Part shown: positions 44,211 to 56,698 of the stretch, one piece after another
Numbering within the stretch: position 1 is the stretch's first letter
Layout: each line of letters begins with the position of its first letter
Source: Schistocerca nitens
Lineage: Eukaryota; Arthropoda; Insecta; Orthoptera; Acrididae
Length of the DNA: 64,000 bases
Assembly: GCF_023898315.1 (NCBI RefSeq)
Contig: NC_064615.1
Location: 735,675,450-735,739,449 of the forward strand
Direction of reading: 5' to 3'
The notes under the pieces: model-generated
What the model saw: only the letters and a program-made list of their open reading frames with translations
Told to the model about the DNA's origin: nothing
The model's database searches: none
Program-made: the position numbers and the translations under genes

Positions 44211-44928
44211 GTGAGCCTAGTGATCAATGGAATGTTCTAGTTACAATGTTATGCCTGCCTTCAAACTGAGTGTTGCCCAAACAATCTCTCATGCACCTCC
44301 TGTTTAAATGTTAGTGTGCTGCAGAATGCTGAAAAGAAAATACTGTACTAAAACTATAGTGAAACGTTCCGTTTTACATGAATTAGACTTAATACTTATT
44401 CCCAAAAGCATCAACAAACATGAGTTAAACTCAGTAATCAACATTTCTCACACGAATAAAGTAATTCTACTTCAGTAAATATAAATGAACTGCCAGAAAA
44501 AGGCTTCAGAACTTCGTAATTGTGACTTCAATAGTTCTTTGGGAAAAGGTACATAAAGTTGACCAATTTAACATGGGCAGTTGGAGTACCAGCTCCCTGA
44601 CTGTAATATAACATGACATGGAAAGTGAAGAAATATACTTAGCTATAGTGGGTTAAACATTTAGGTAGGCCTATTCAAGACAGCGTTCACAACTGATTAT
44701 TGGAATCACATTTTTCGAGCGATTCTGTAGTGTAATATGAATTTCCAGTAACACCTGAAGTAACTGTTGAATGAAGACAGTGTCTAACTTTGTTTTTCAG
44801 ACAAACGTCTGTGTGATGCAGTACATCCCCAAGATATGGCATTTACAAACTATTTGCTCCAAGTATTTACCAATTTTGATCTATTTGACAGGAATTATCT
44901 ATCTCTGCACGGCGTTAATTACCAGCAT

Positions 44929-47900
44929 GACCACCCCTGCGGGTCCGGAGGTTAGAGTAGGCCTGAGGTATTCCTGCCTGTCATAAGAGGCGACTTAAAG
45001 GAGTCTCACATGTTTCGGCCTTTACGATGTAGTGTTTGACCTCCATTTTTCAAAGTTTTCCCAAAGAGAAGGGCGCCTTATATGATGCATCATGTCCACC
45101 ATGCACTGACACCTATCACATCCTTCGTCGACGTGGATCAGCACTTCTGCTCATTCTCCAACTGTTGGGCGAGGTCACCTTTCTGAGTGCATATTTTTCC
45201 AACGACTGTGCAGTATCGTTTTCTATACCGACGATGATAATGGGCTTGTTTGCTTGGTTGCATCTGATATCCAGCACAGTAGCCAGTCCGTTAAGGTGGG
45301 GCCACCACAAACCCTGTTGGTTGTAGCCCCTTACCACACAGGGATCACTCTGTTGATGGCTGCACCGTTAACTCCCCTTGTATGCTGAGGAGTAGATGCT
45401 CGTCACCCTGGGGCATCAGGACTCCTGGCAATAGCCATCCTGCCAGGTGGCCTTTGCTGCGGCTGGGTGGCGCACATGGGGAGGGCCCCTGATCAGAATG
45501 GGTGGCATCAGGGCGGATGGCATGTGATGAAATATAGTACATCATCTCTTACTGGTGGTCAAACACCAGCAGTCTCTATGCATTCACAGGCTCAATTCAG
45601 CACACGGGAGTGTGACCCCAAATCGTTCCCCTCCCTGGCCACACCATGAGAGGAACGTCAGGCTAAGGTTGGCAGCAGGTCTTATTCGCCCCAGTACCTT
45701 GTATGTTCGAGAGCTGATGGGGAATCTTTCATGACGTTGAACACCCAGTTTTTTGTTGAGCATTTAGAGGACAAGTCTGTGGAGATGGGGGCTTGTCCAA
45801 AATGAGATCTGGGTCAGTCTTGATCAAAACAGCATCCTCTGCCCAGTTATGGGCGTTACTCGCTTGTGACACGCTGTTTCTGTAACCATCATACCTCATA
45901 ACAGCTCAAATGTGGTCCAGGGTATCATATTTGACAAGGACCTTCTTTTTCAGTCGGATGATGAGCTGCACGCCAATTTAGTGTGGCAAGGTTCAAATGG
46001 TTCAAATGGCTCTGAGCACTATGGGACTCAACTGCTGAGGTCATAAGTCCCCTAGAACTTAGAACTACTTAAACCTAACTAACCTAAGGACATCACACAC
46101 ATCCATGCCCGAGGCAGGATTCGAACCTGCGACCGTAGCGGTCGCGCGGTTCCAGACTGTAGCGCCAGAACCGCTCGGCCACCAGCGGCCGGCTAGTGTG
46201 GCAAGGTGTACATTTCGTTCGGCGTGTCCACTTGGGTCCGATGGATAATCGTGTTGCCACTGGTGCCTTCATATTGGCCTTTGAGGGTGATAAATTACCC
46301 AATAAGGTCAAGGTGATGGTCTACTGCTGTGATGCAAAGCCCCATATCCCTCCCACTATGGGGTGCTTTAAATGCTGGAAGTTTGGCCCTATGATTTCCC
46401 GCTGTACTTCCAGCGTCACATGTCGAGATTTCAGACGCCCATCACACCCCAATATTCCATGTGCCCCGCCTCCAATCTGAGTCAACTGCGGAGAGCACCA
46501 TTCATCTTGCTTGCCTGACTGCACGATTCTTCAGAAAGAAAGGAAAATCATAGAGTACAAGCCCCAGGACTGACTGACCTACACGAGGCTAAGAGGAAAT
46601 TTGAATGCCTACATCTTGTACATACAACATCGTCTTACGCTGCCGCTACAACTTTTCTAGCCCAGCTCCACCAACCCCAGTCACCTCTCAGAGCTGGAAG
46701 ACTACACCTGCCCCCTTGATGGTGGGAGGCATTTCCCTCCCTGTTGCTCCAGCACCACCTTCTTTGGAAGCAACACCCCACAACCATTGGCGATATCAGT
46801 CCCCACTTCTGTTTTGGAGAAGCTTAAGTCTTCTTCAGCTCCTCTCACTAGGAATCGGTCCCTTGAGTCACGCCCTTCCCAGGTTTCTGCTAGTGGGAAA
46901 GATGACACCCGCCAATGGCTGAAGAGCCAAAAAGCAGCTGGTTGTAAGGCTTCACACTCATCGTCAGCACCGATGGCTGAATCAGTGAAGTCCTCCCAGC
47001 CAGGGAAACCGAAGGAGCAGCCAGAGAAATCCAAAACGAAGATCCCCAAGACCAAGAGAATTGCGGTAGCACCCACACCACCACTTCCTACGAGCTCTGT
47101 GCCTGTGGATGAGGTGGAAATTCTGGCATCCACTGAGGACCTAGATGTCGCCAGATCCTTAGACACAATGAATATAGACTGCTCAGGCAATACATCAGTG
47201 GCAGCAGGTGACCCTGAGGCGTAAACTGCCTCATTGAATGTTCCATGCCTTCAGGTCTCACGATAATGTTATCCTCCAGTGGAACTGGGGATGTTTTTTC
47301 CACCGCCTGGTTGAGCTACAGCAACTGTTAAGCTTTACACTTGCTCTCTGCATTGTCCTCTGGGAAACCTGGTTCCTGGCAATGCGGACACCTGCCCTCC
47401 AAGGCTATAAGGGATATTATAGAAACTGTAGCGACTATAATTGAGTGTCAGGTGGAGTTTTAGTTTATATCCCAAACTCAGTCTGTAGTGAAACTGTGCC
47501 TGAAGCTGTGGCTGTCACAATAAGGACGATGCAGGAAATAACTGTCTGCAATGTATATCTTCCTCCAGATTGTGGAGTACCCCTGAATGTATTAGCTGCA
47601 CCTTTCCTACTTTTGGGAGATTTTAACGCCCATAACCCCCTTGTGATGGGGCTCTGTGCTTACTGGCCAAGGCAGAGATGTTGAAACCTTACTGTCAGTT
47701 CGACCTCTGCCTCTTAAATACTGGGGCCGCCACACATTTCAGTATGTCTCATGGTAGTTACTCGGCCATTGATTTATCAATTTGCACCCCAGGACTTCTC
47801 CCATCTATCCACTAGAGAGCCCGTTACGACCTGTGTTGTAGTGACCACTTCCCCATGTTGCTGTCACTGCACACAGACACCTGACCATGTGGGCCTTAAA

Positions 47901-50900
47901 CAAGGCAGACTGGGAAACTTTCACCTCTGCTATCGCCGCTGAATCTCCCCCATGCGGGAACATCGATGTGATGGTTGAGTAGGTGACTAAAACAATTCAG
48001 TGTGCCCCCAGCGAAAGCCAGTACCTTGGTGGTCACCGGAGGTCGCTGAAGCAATTAAGGATCGTCGGCGAGCTCTGCAGTGGCATATGCGGCATCCTTC
48101 CCTGGAGCACCTCATAGCCTTTAAACGGCTCCATGCCCACGTTCGCCAACTTATCAAACAACGGAAGCAGGAGTGTTGGGAGAGATACGTCTCAACCTTT
48201 GGGTGCCATACGTCACCTCCCAAGTCTGGGCAATGATCAGACGTGTTTTCGGGTACCAGACCCCCACAAGTGTTTCCGGTGTTAACATAAATGGCGTTTT
48301 ATCTACCTAAGCAGTCGCGATTGCTGGGCGCTTTGCTGAGCACTATGCTCGAGCCTCTGCATCGAAGAATTACCCCCCCCCCCCCCCCCAGCCTGTCGCA
48401 CTCTCGAATGGCGACTGGAAGGAAAGTCCTCTCGTTCACTAAACGCCACAGTGAATCCTATAACGCCCCATTTACAGAGTGGGAGCTCCTCAGTGCCCTT
48501 GCACATTGCCCTGACACTGCTCCTGGCCCAGAGCAGATCCACAGTCAGATGATTAAACATCTCTCATCTGACTACAAGCGACATTTCCTCGTCATCTTCA
48601 ACTGTATCTGGTGCGATGGCGTCTTTCCATCGCAATGACGGGAGAGTACCATTATTCCTATGCTCAAACCCGGTAAAAAGCCGTTTGATGTGGATAGTTA
48701 TCGGTCCATTAGCCTCACCATCGTTCTTTGTAAGTTGCTGGAAGTATGGTATGCCGGCAGTTGGGTTGGTTCCTGGAGTCACGTGGCCTACTGGTTCCAT
48801 GTCAGCGCAGCTTTCGCTAGGGTCGCTCTACCACTGATAATCTAGTGTCCCACGAGTCTGCCATCCGAAGAGCCTTTTCCAGACGCCAATACCTGGTTAC
48901 CTTCTTTTTTTATTTACGAAAAGCTTATGAGACGACCTGGCGACATTATATCCTTGCCACATTATACGAGTGGAGTCTCCGAGGCCCACTATCAATTTTT
49001 ATCCAAAATTTTCTGTTGCTTCATACTTTCCGAGTCCAAGTTGGTGCGTCCCATAGTTCCCCCCATATCCAGGAGAATGGGGTCCCGCAGGGCTCTATAT
49101 TGAGTGTATATTTTTAGTGGCCATTAATGGTCTTGAAGAAGCTGTAGGGCCGTCCGTTTGTCCTTCTCCGCATGCAGACGACTTGTGCATTTCGTACTGC
49201 TCCACCAGTATTGGTGTTGCTGAGCGGCACCTACAGGGAGCCATCCACAAGGCGCAGTCATAGGCTCTAGCTCACGGTTTCCAGTTTTCGGCCCCAAATT
49301 CGTGTGTTATGCACTTCTGTCGACGTCGTACCGTTCATGCGGCAGCAGAATTTTAGCTTAATGACGATCCACTCACTGTAGTGGAGACATATCGATTCTT
49401 AGGACTGGTTTTTGACGCCCGATTGACTTGGCTTCCTCACCTTCGTCAGCTTAAGCAGATGTACTAGCAGCACCTCAACGTCCTCCGCTACCTGAGCAAC
49501 ACCAAGTGGGGTGCAGATCGCTCTACACTGCTGCATCTCTACATAGCCCTTGTTCAATCCCGCCTTGACTGTGGGGGTCTGGTTTATGGTTCGGCGGCGC
49601 CCTCAGCATAGCGTTTACTCGACCCAGTTCACTGGCGTTCGCCTAGCGACAGGAGCTCTTAGGACGAGTCTGGTGACCAGCGTCCTGGTGGAGGCCAGAG
49701 TCCCTCCATTGCAGGTTAGGCATGCACAACTTCTGGTCAGTTACGTTGCACACGTTCGTAGTTCTCCTGCACAACCGAGTCACCGTCTCATTTTCCCACC
49801 CACAGTGGTTCATCTCCCGCTTTGGTGACCCAGGCCAGGGCTTCCAATTGCATTTCGTGTCCAATATCTTCTTTCCGAACTAGAGTCCTTGCCTTTACCA
49901 CCTGAACTTGAGGTCCATTCATGTACACCTCCATGATGTACACCTAGGCCGCGGCTTCGCCTGGACCTTTCACATGGCCCTAAGGATCCAGTTAACCCCT
50001 CGGCTCTCTGCTGACACTTCCTCTCGATTCTTGACATGTACCGAGGCCATGAGGTGGCTTACACCGACGGCTCGATGGCTGATGATCACGTCGGCTTCGC
50101 GTATGTCCATGGAGGACATATTGAACAGCATCCCTTGCCGAAAGGCTACAGTATTTTCACTGCCGAGCTGGTGGCTATATCTCGTGCTCTTGAGCACATC
50201 CGTTCATGCACTGGGGAGTCGTTTCTTCTGTGTACTGCCTTCTTGAGCAACCTACAAGCTATCGACCAGTGCTACCCTCGTCATCCTTTGGTAGCGACCA
50301 TCCAGGAGTCCATCTATGGCCTGGAACGGTCCAGTCATTTGGGGGTGTTTGTCACGACCCCAGGCCACGTCGGAATCCCAGGCTATTCGGAAAATGCTTA
50401 TGAAGATCGGCTTCTATGCAACTGACCTGCGTTCAGTACTACGCCGCAAGGTTTTGCGGCTTTCGAAGACGGAATGGCATAACCTCAGAGCGTACAACAA
50501 ACTGCGTGCCATTAAGGAGACTACTAATATGTGGAATACCTCCACGCGGGCCTCTAGCAAGGACTCTGTGGTCCTCTGTCGGCTCCGCATTGGCCACGCT
50601 TGGGTGACACACGGCCACCTCCTGCGTCGCGATATCTCACCTCAGTGCCGGTGCGGCGCCCCGCTGACAGTGGTCCATATCTTGGTGAGCTGTCCTCCTT
50701 TGGCTGCCCTGCGACGGACTTATTAGTTACCGGACTCGTTGGCATTAAATTTAATTGACGTCGCCTCATCGGCTAATTTAGTTTTACGTTTTATATGTGA
50801 CGGTGGGTTTTATCATTCTATATAAGTTTTAGCGCATGTCCTTTGTCTCTGTGTGTTCTCCGCTCTAATGCTTTTAGGCTGGATGTTTTAATGTGCCGCA

Positions 50901-51184
50901 GAGTGGCTGGCGTTTCCTTTTTGTTTTCGTGGTCGGCCGGCCACGGTCATCTGCTCTCTTGTTTTTATTCTTTCCACCTGTTTCTTGCTTCTCTCTGTGA
51001 TTTTATTTCCCTGTTTTGTTCGTTGTAGTGTTGGTTGTCTTCCTGTCGTTCTTCTGGTTGTTCCATTCTCCTGTTATTGTGCTGTACGTCTCCTTTTCCT
51101 CTTTCCCTTGAAGAAGGGAACGACGACCTCGCAGTTTGGTCCCTTCACCCCTCCCCCCTCCCCTTTAAATCAACCAACCAACCA
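44929..51184 (+). mobile_element. Near full-length I-type LINE with RNase H (intron 2), interrupted by a SINE
   Basis: The 5' UTR (44929-45700, with CGGGTCCGGAGGTTAGAG) precedes ORF1 remnants. These include degenerate zinc knuckles (CFKCWKFGPMISRC, about 46366-46408) and an open C-terminal part at 46787-47224. ORF2 follows. Endonuclease traces: FLLLGDFNAHNPLVMG, 47609-47655. [17 protein letters not shown], then GVPQGSILS at 49080-49105 and HADDLCI near 49170. RNase H: AYTDGSMADD, YSIFTAELVAISRAL, TTPGHVGIPG at 50056-50385. The C-terminal RLRIGHAWVTHGHLLRR is near 50580-50630. The 3' end is (CAAC)n at 51170-51184. A possible duplication ACCAGCAT lies at 44921-44928 and 51185-51192. RNase H points to the I superfamily. 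Many frameshifts, and a run of 17 C near 48373, mark it as dead. Confidence 0.8.
45993..46193 (-). mobile_element. SINE-A inserted in ORF1 of the I-type LINE
   Basis: Complete reverse-strand SINE-A with canonical B box. A perfect 14-bp duplication TAGTGTGGCAAGGT is at 45979-45992 and 46194-46207, made of LINE ORF1 sequence. The insertion is therefore younger than the LINE copy. Confidence 0.92.
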
Positions 51185-51192
51185 ACCAGCAT

Positions 51193-52463
51193 AAGGTACA
51201 GGAAAAATGTTCCATATGTAAATGTTAATACGGTACGACAATTCTGATGTACTGAAATTAATGTTCCTTTTACGAATAAGGATGGAAGTGTTTCAGAAAC
51301 GAGACGACACTTAGCCTGCGTCGTGTGAGTAGCAATAGTGGCTTAAGTACTTACATGTAGGAGGCACAGGAAGCCACTGCATAAAGAGAAGTTACTTTTA
51401 TTTTTAGAAAAGAACTTAATATTCAAATGTTATGTACAGATTATTTTGGATTCCTGCCAATGGACATGGCAACTTCGTTCCTTCCTTGTTTGTGTCCTTG
51501 CTGACTCCCACAGTAACCGACACAACAGAGGAAAACTTGTTAATCTGGATTCCTCTACCGATTTTATCACCGACATTCTGCGATTGTGGATATATAGCTA
51601 TGCAGTTGGATCACACTGATAAATATATGTAAGTTTTCTCTCTATATATCCGACTCAGCTACACCAAAGTCCACCGTTCAAAATTCTTTAGCTATCAAAA
51701 TTCAAAACTACTATCCTGGGGGCTTCTTGCCCCAGGGCGATTCGAAACCAAATTTCGGAGGAGCGTGGCGGGAGGAAGGGGGGGGGGGAGGTGTAGGCGG
51801 TAAGTGCAGTAAACATAATATTCGAAAAAAAAGAAACAATTATGTTCAACGTAATGTGACATAACATACTAATTACTGTTAAATATTTTGCCGTAATTGA
51901 TAACCTCCAGATCAATATAACGGAAAGGAAATCTAATGTAAGTACTAAGGAAATACAATATTAGGTTTTTATTAATGAAATAAAATATGTCGGAAACGGT
52001 CACGTGGTTATCTTCTTCCAGAATTCTACTTTTCACATTCATAAGTTCACTTACTTCGTAGAAAGATGAAGCCCTTTGCTAAGTGTTTAAATTTTTGTGA
52101 CGAGCAACACTGCAGATTAAACAGTGGAAGATATTTCGGTATTTTAAAGAAAACATCACATATATCTGAAGATGTCCACATATGGCCAGCAGTAGCAATT
52201 AGAATGATGGCTTTCTGTGGTTGCAGTTTTTGCTGAGTTACGAATTCAGTATAGTTGTTCCTCTCAAAAGTATCACATCTAAAAAGATCCACGCCTTTGA
52301 ATAACTTCCTTCAACAACTTTTACCTTGACAGTTTGTTTCCTATTTCACTGTTGTTTCTTTCTTACAATTTATGTAAATCACTCTGAAGCCCTCGTACAG
52401 ACTAATCTCGGTCAGCTGTGAGCATATTAAGACTTCACATGAATAGAAGCTGTTTTTCTGCAG
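51193..52463 (+). other. Intron 2, distal part with acceptor of exon 3
   Basis: No recognised repeat except a G-rich run at 51780-51789. It ends in CTGTTTTTCTGCAG, the acceptor of exon 3 at 52462-52463. Confidence 0.5.
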
Positions 52464-52595
52464 CCACCGGTGAAAAAGTCGGCGTGGACTGGCGTGAAAG
52501 ACGCCCTGGCGGCGGGAGAGAGGTGTCCCCAGTACAGCAGTGGAGAAGCGGTTGGCAGCGAGGATTGCTTGTTTCTTGACGTGTTCGGTCCAGGG
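52464..52595 (+). CDS. Carboxylesterase exon 3: first disulfide loop
   Basis: 44 codons, phase 0 at both ends, between acceptor TTTTTCTGCAG and donor GTACGT. Residues 67-110 start PPVKKSAWTGVKDAL, which continues the LRFQ of exon 2 exactly as in the family (LRFxxPxPxxxWxGVxxA). ERCPQ (C87) and GSEDCLFLDVF (C101) follow. These two Cys are in the places of the conserved first disulfide, and EDCLxLxV is the type-B carboxylesterase signature. A minus-strand open frame of 93 codons here is a shadow. Confidence 0.92.
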
Positions 52596-52668
52596 GTACG
52601 TATTACACAGTAACAAACACAATGTAAATTAAAATTTCATTCAACCTGCATTTAATGTTTTAGAGTAT

Positions 52669-54552
52669 ATCTGATCAATAGTATCCGTACACGTATTAGT
52701 AGGCAGTAATTTAGGTTGTGTCCACGCTTAGGCTTTACGGCGAACTGAACTCTGCTGGAGATATTTTCAATGAGGTGCCTGAATGTCTTTGGAGCAATGG
52801 GACACCTTTCAAAGTCAAGAAACGAAACCAGAGAAGGCAGTGATGTTCGAAGCTGCGATCTAACTCATCCAAAAGGTGTTCCATTGGTTTGAGATCGGGG
52901 CTCTGCGCCATTGCACTACAAGAAGGTTACTGCCCACTAACCGTTGCCTCACAGATGTTGCTTCACGAAAGGGCCCATGTCATGCTGCTACAGGCTGTCG
53001 TCATCTTCGATCCATTCCTCTACGGAGAGCAGGTTGCTATAATATGTGTTCATATTTGGGCAGTTAGCATTCCCACAAAAAACACCCCCATACCGAGGTA
53101 CCGCCTGCACCGTACTTCACTGTTGTCACTACACATGATGACAGGTATCTCCTCCACGCATTCACCAAATCCAAATCCTTCCATAGGATTTCCACAGACT
53201 ACAGAGCGATTCATCACTCAAAATCATTCGTTTCCAATCGCCCTATGTCCTATGACGTCGCTCTTTACACAACCGCAAGCGTGGCTTAACACTGACTACG
53301 GCACTGACGACGGAAACATGTGGCTCATGGGTAGCTACTCGACCATTGCACCTCTTTCTCCAAGCTCGCTGCACACAGTCATAGAGCTAGCTGTACTGGA
53401 GGTACCCCTGTGAAACTCATGAGTCGTTTTAGATCAGAAATGTAAGCACTATGGGATGAAGATTAGCATCTCCAAAACTAAAGTAATGTCAGTCGGAAAG
53501 AGATACAAACAGATTGAGTGCCAAATACGAGGAACAAAGTTAGAACGGGTGGACGGTTTTAAGTACTTAGGATGCATATTCTCACAGGATGGCAACATAG
53601 TGAAAGAACTGGAAGCGAGGTGTAGCAAAGCTAATGCAGTGAGCGCTCAGCTACGATCTACTCTCTTCTGCAAGAAGGAAGTCAGTACCAAGACTAAGTT
53701 ATCTGTGCACTGTTCAATCTTTCGACCAACTTTGTTGTATGGGAGCAAAAGCTGGGTGGATTCAGGTTACCTTATCAATAAGGTTGAGGTTACGGATATG
53801 AAAGTAGGTAGGATGATTGCAGGTACTAGTAGATGGGGACAATGGCAGGAGGGTGTCCACAATGAGGAAGTCAAAGAAAAACAAGGAATGAACTCTATAG
53901 ATGTAGCAGTCAGGGCGAACAGGTTTAGATGGTGGGGTCATGTTACACGCATGATAGAAGCAAGGTTACCCAAGAGACTCATGGGTTCAGCAGTAGAGGG
54001 TAGGAGGAGTCGGAGTAGACCAAGGAGAAGATACCTGGATTCGGTTAAGAATGATTTTGAAGTAATAGGCTTAACATCAGAAGAGGCACCAATGTTAGCA
54101 CTGAATAGGGGATCATGGAGGAATTTTATAAGGGGGACTATGCCCCAGACTGAACGCTGAAAGGCATAATCAGTCTTAAATGTTGATGATGATGATTTTT
54201 TCCAACCTCAGTACGTGAGGTCTGTCTGGGCCTGCTTTAGCAGCGGTTGTTCGTTCATATTTTATTTTCACTTTACAATCACACCATCTACAGTCGCCTG
54301 GGGCAGCTTTAGCAGAACTGAAATGTCCCTATCACATTTGTTACTCAGTTGACACTCAACGACACATCAACGTTCGAAGTTCTTTCTTGACCTATCCATT
54401 CTGATGTTACTGCTTCGCTACTAGCAACACAATATGGCCCTCCTACAATTGTAATATGGCCCGACTGCGTTTGTACTGGCTGGTCAGTCTCTGAAGACAA
54501 CTAGTGGTTAATTCTGCATTACATAGAAGTGTCCAGAACTTTTGATCAGATA
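52669..54552 (-). mobile_element. Tc1-like element filling most of intron 3, split by a LINE
   Basis: Inverted ends: TATCTGATCAATAGTATCCG at about 52667 and, reading minus from 54552, TATCTGATCAAAAGTTCTGG. The transposase reads on the minus strand. Its best-preserved piece is SPDLKPMEHLLDELDRSFEH (about 52840-52900), the third catalytic block. The element is cut at about 53430-54198 by a + strand LINE. Confidence 0.7.
53430..54198 (+). mobile_element. 5'-truncated LINE, C-terminal part with an open frame (intron 3)
   Basis: The frame 53456-54160 encodes 234 residues: KISISKTKVMSVGKRYKQIE, LERVDGFKYLGCIFSQDG, LLYGSKSW, FRWWGHVTRM and RSRPRRRYLDSVKNDFEVIG. This is the region after the RT catalytic box in RTE-like LINEs (thumb and C-terminal segment). 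The 3' end is a GATGATGATGATT tail. The uninterrupted frame suggests a fairly recent insertion. It is still a fragment without RT catalytic residues or endonuclease. Confidence 0.8.
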
Positions 54553-54641
54553 GCCTGAGCAGAAATAAACTAAAAAAATGATTCATGCTTCTGATTCTAA
54601 ATCTGAAGATTACATTGCAACTGTTCTGTATGTTATTGCAG

Positions 54642-54789
54642 ACGCCAACGCGGAATGGAACACTGAAAAATGTTATATTTTATATCCATGGAGGATGTTT
54701 CACACAAAGAACTAGTACTGCGAGACCACATTATTATGTGGACCAGGATGTCATAATCGTCACCATCAATTATCGACTGGGACTTCTGG
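54642..54789 (+). CDS. Carboxylesterase exon 4: oxyanion hole
   Basis: 49 codons plus one base, from acceptor TTATTGCAG to donor GTAAGG, entering in phase 0 and leaving in phase 1. Residues 111-159 contain VIFYIHGGCF with the oxyanion-hole motif HGG(G/A)F at residues 126-130, here HGGCF, so residue 129 is Cys where Gly or Ala is usual. VDQDVIIVTINYRLGLLG follows, the conserved strand and turn (VTxNYRxGxLGF). The exon joins exon 5 in frame through a split Gly codon. The intron before it is short (2.05 kb) and almost entirely transposon. Confidence 0.92.
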
Positions 54790-55332
54790 GTAAGGAACAT
54801 TATTAATTGAGTAACATGATGAACTAAAATCTTACAAAACTAGGCCATTGTTGCATAGAAATTGTTGTTAAATGAATCTGTTTGCAGAATAAAACAATCT
54901 CCACAGAGAAAAGATTGAAGGCTGCTCTGTCAGCCTGGACTTGTATGGCAGACTGTAAAAAGGCCTTAGGCCGATATGTACTAGCCCCAGATGGAGAACG
55001 AATTTACACAGCATGTTAACCTGAAGGCTAAGATGAAACTAGTAGCCAGTTTAGGAAGGCAATGATAATTTGGAGGCACTGTACCTTTGTCATAACAGTT
55101 AATATACAACTTACGTATCACAAAAATGTCATCAAGTTCTCTCTTAAAACGAGCCGCTATAGTAGAGATAACTAGTACACGTTAGTGTGGTGTTGCTTGG
55201 ACTGGAGTGTTTTTGATTTCAAGTCTGTGTTTCAATACGCTGGATTACCAACGCAGTGACTGACGCAGGCAGGATATACGACGACAATCATTAATGTGGA
55301 CCTGACCATGGAATGAACACATTAGGCTCAAC
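54790..55332 (+). other. Intron 4, proximal part
   Basis: No recognised repeat or coding block before the SINE. Confidence 0.5.
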
Positions 55333-55343
55333 GCTTCCCACAA

Positions 55344-55548
55344 GCCGGCCGCAGTGGCCGAGTGGTTCTAGGCGCTTCATTCTGGAACCACGCGACCGCT
55401 ACGATCGCAGGTTCGAATCCTGTCTCGGGCATGGATGTGTGTGATGTCCTTAGGTTAGTTAGGTTTGGGTAGTTCTAAGTTCTAGGGGACTGATGACCTC
55501 AGAAGTTGAGTCCCTTAGCCCTCAGAGCCATTTGAACCATTTCAACCA
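55344..55548 (+). mobile_element. SINE-A copy with 11-bp target-site duplication (intron 4)
   Basis: Complete SINE-A (GGCCGCAGTGGCCGAGTGGT to CCATTTGAACCATTT). Perfect duplication GCTTCCCACAA at 55333-55343 and 55549-55559. Confidence 0.92.
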
Positions 55549-56232
55549 GCTTCCCACAATCCAAAATCTTTAAAGTCGAGTGTACTGAATACATTACCAA
55601 TACAAACGGAACATGCGAAGACAGTTCCAGACAAAGAATGTATCTTTAGGATTCAGATGTTTGAAATGATTTAGTGTAGTACAGAACAAGCGCCTACACA
55701 GAGAGGCCTCGCGAAGCAAAGGAGCAGCTAGTAATGATGCTAAGAACTTTACCAAGAATGGGCATTAATATCTTTAACACTGCCTTCTGTTGGACATTCC
55801 GGCAAATTATCTCTTACCAATCAGTAGTCCGGTGTTGCCATTCCTCCTCTTCTGCCGACACACACAAAATGCAGTCTATGGTTAGTTGTAAGGATCACAT
55901 TGGTTCTAATTTCTCTGCTATACCGTATGAACGCATACCTCTTTAGCATTTTTCCATTTTGTTTGCAGATATTTATGACATTATTTGTTTGACTTACCTA
56001 CTTCAACAAAAACAAGTCATCCCATTGTATCTTCTACATTATCCGAATTTGATTTCTCAGCCAATAATTTGTAGCTCGCATTATAATACCAAGATGCAAA
56101 TTGGAAAGATAATTTCTCACTAGTGGCACATCTCTGGGAAATGATTTTAACACACGTGTACAGGGTGATTGAGATGCCACTATCGATATCTTTTTCTGCA
56201 GTCCTGAATGTTATATCTGGCTTTTTAAAACT

Positions 56233-56387
56233 ACGTTCAAGCTTTTCATATTCTCTAATTCCCTACACTCAGATTACTAGTACTACAGAGAAAATGGACG
56301 GGACCTTTTCCTAGGAAATTTAATGTAGCTAAATTTTGTACTCCAGTTATTCAAGAAAACGGTCAAAAGTGATCGTCAAACGGGCTC
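56233..56387. repeat. 155-bp direct repeat, copy 1
   Basis: Starts ACGTTCAAGCTTTTCATATT and ends GTCAAACGGGCTC. Copy 2 lies 311 bp downstream at 56544-56698, with only about two substitutions. Confidence 0.9.
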
Positions 56388-56543
56388 GCAGTCAACCCCC
56401 ATCGGTCAGGATTTCTAGTATGTTGTTCGTGGGACTTCTTCCTTTCACAGTAGAAAAATTTGCCACTGCACAAATTATTTCCCACGTTCGACCTTTTTTT
56501 GGTCTTCACAACTGGGCAAATTACGGCTCCGGCATAATCGAGC

Positions 56544-56698
56544 ACGTTCAAGTTTTTCATATTCTCTAATTCCCTACACTCAGATTACTAGTACTACAGA
56601 GAAAATGGACGGGACCTTTTCATAGGAAATTTAATGTAGCTAAATTTTGTACTCCAGTTATTCAAGAAAACGGTCAAAAGTGATCGTCAAACGGGCTC
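56544..56698. repeat. 155-bp direct repeat, copy 2
   Basis: Near-identical to 56233-56387, in the same orientation. The 156 bp between the copies are not repeated. The near-identity indicates a recent local duplication within intron 4. Confidence 0.9.

Noticed and set aside
46787-47224. 145-codon Pro/Ser/Lys-rich + strand open frame as a host gene
   Set aside because: It lies between the zinc knuckles and the endonuclease of the I-type LINE and is the C-terminal part of its ORF1.
52341-52622. 93-codon minus-strand open frame
   Set aside because: Antisense to esterase exon 3, which has the correct phase, splice sites and family motifs.
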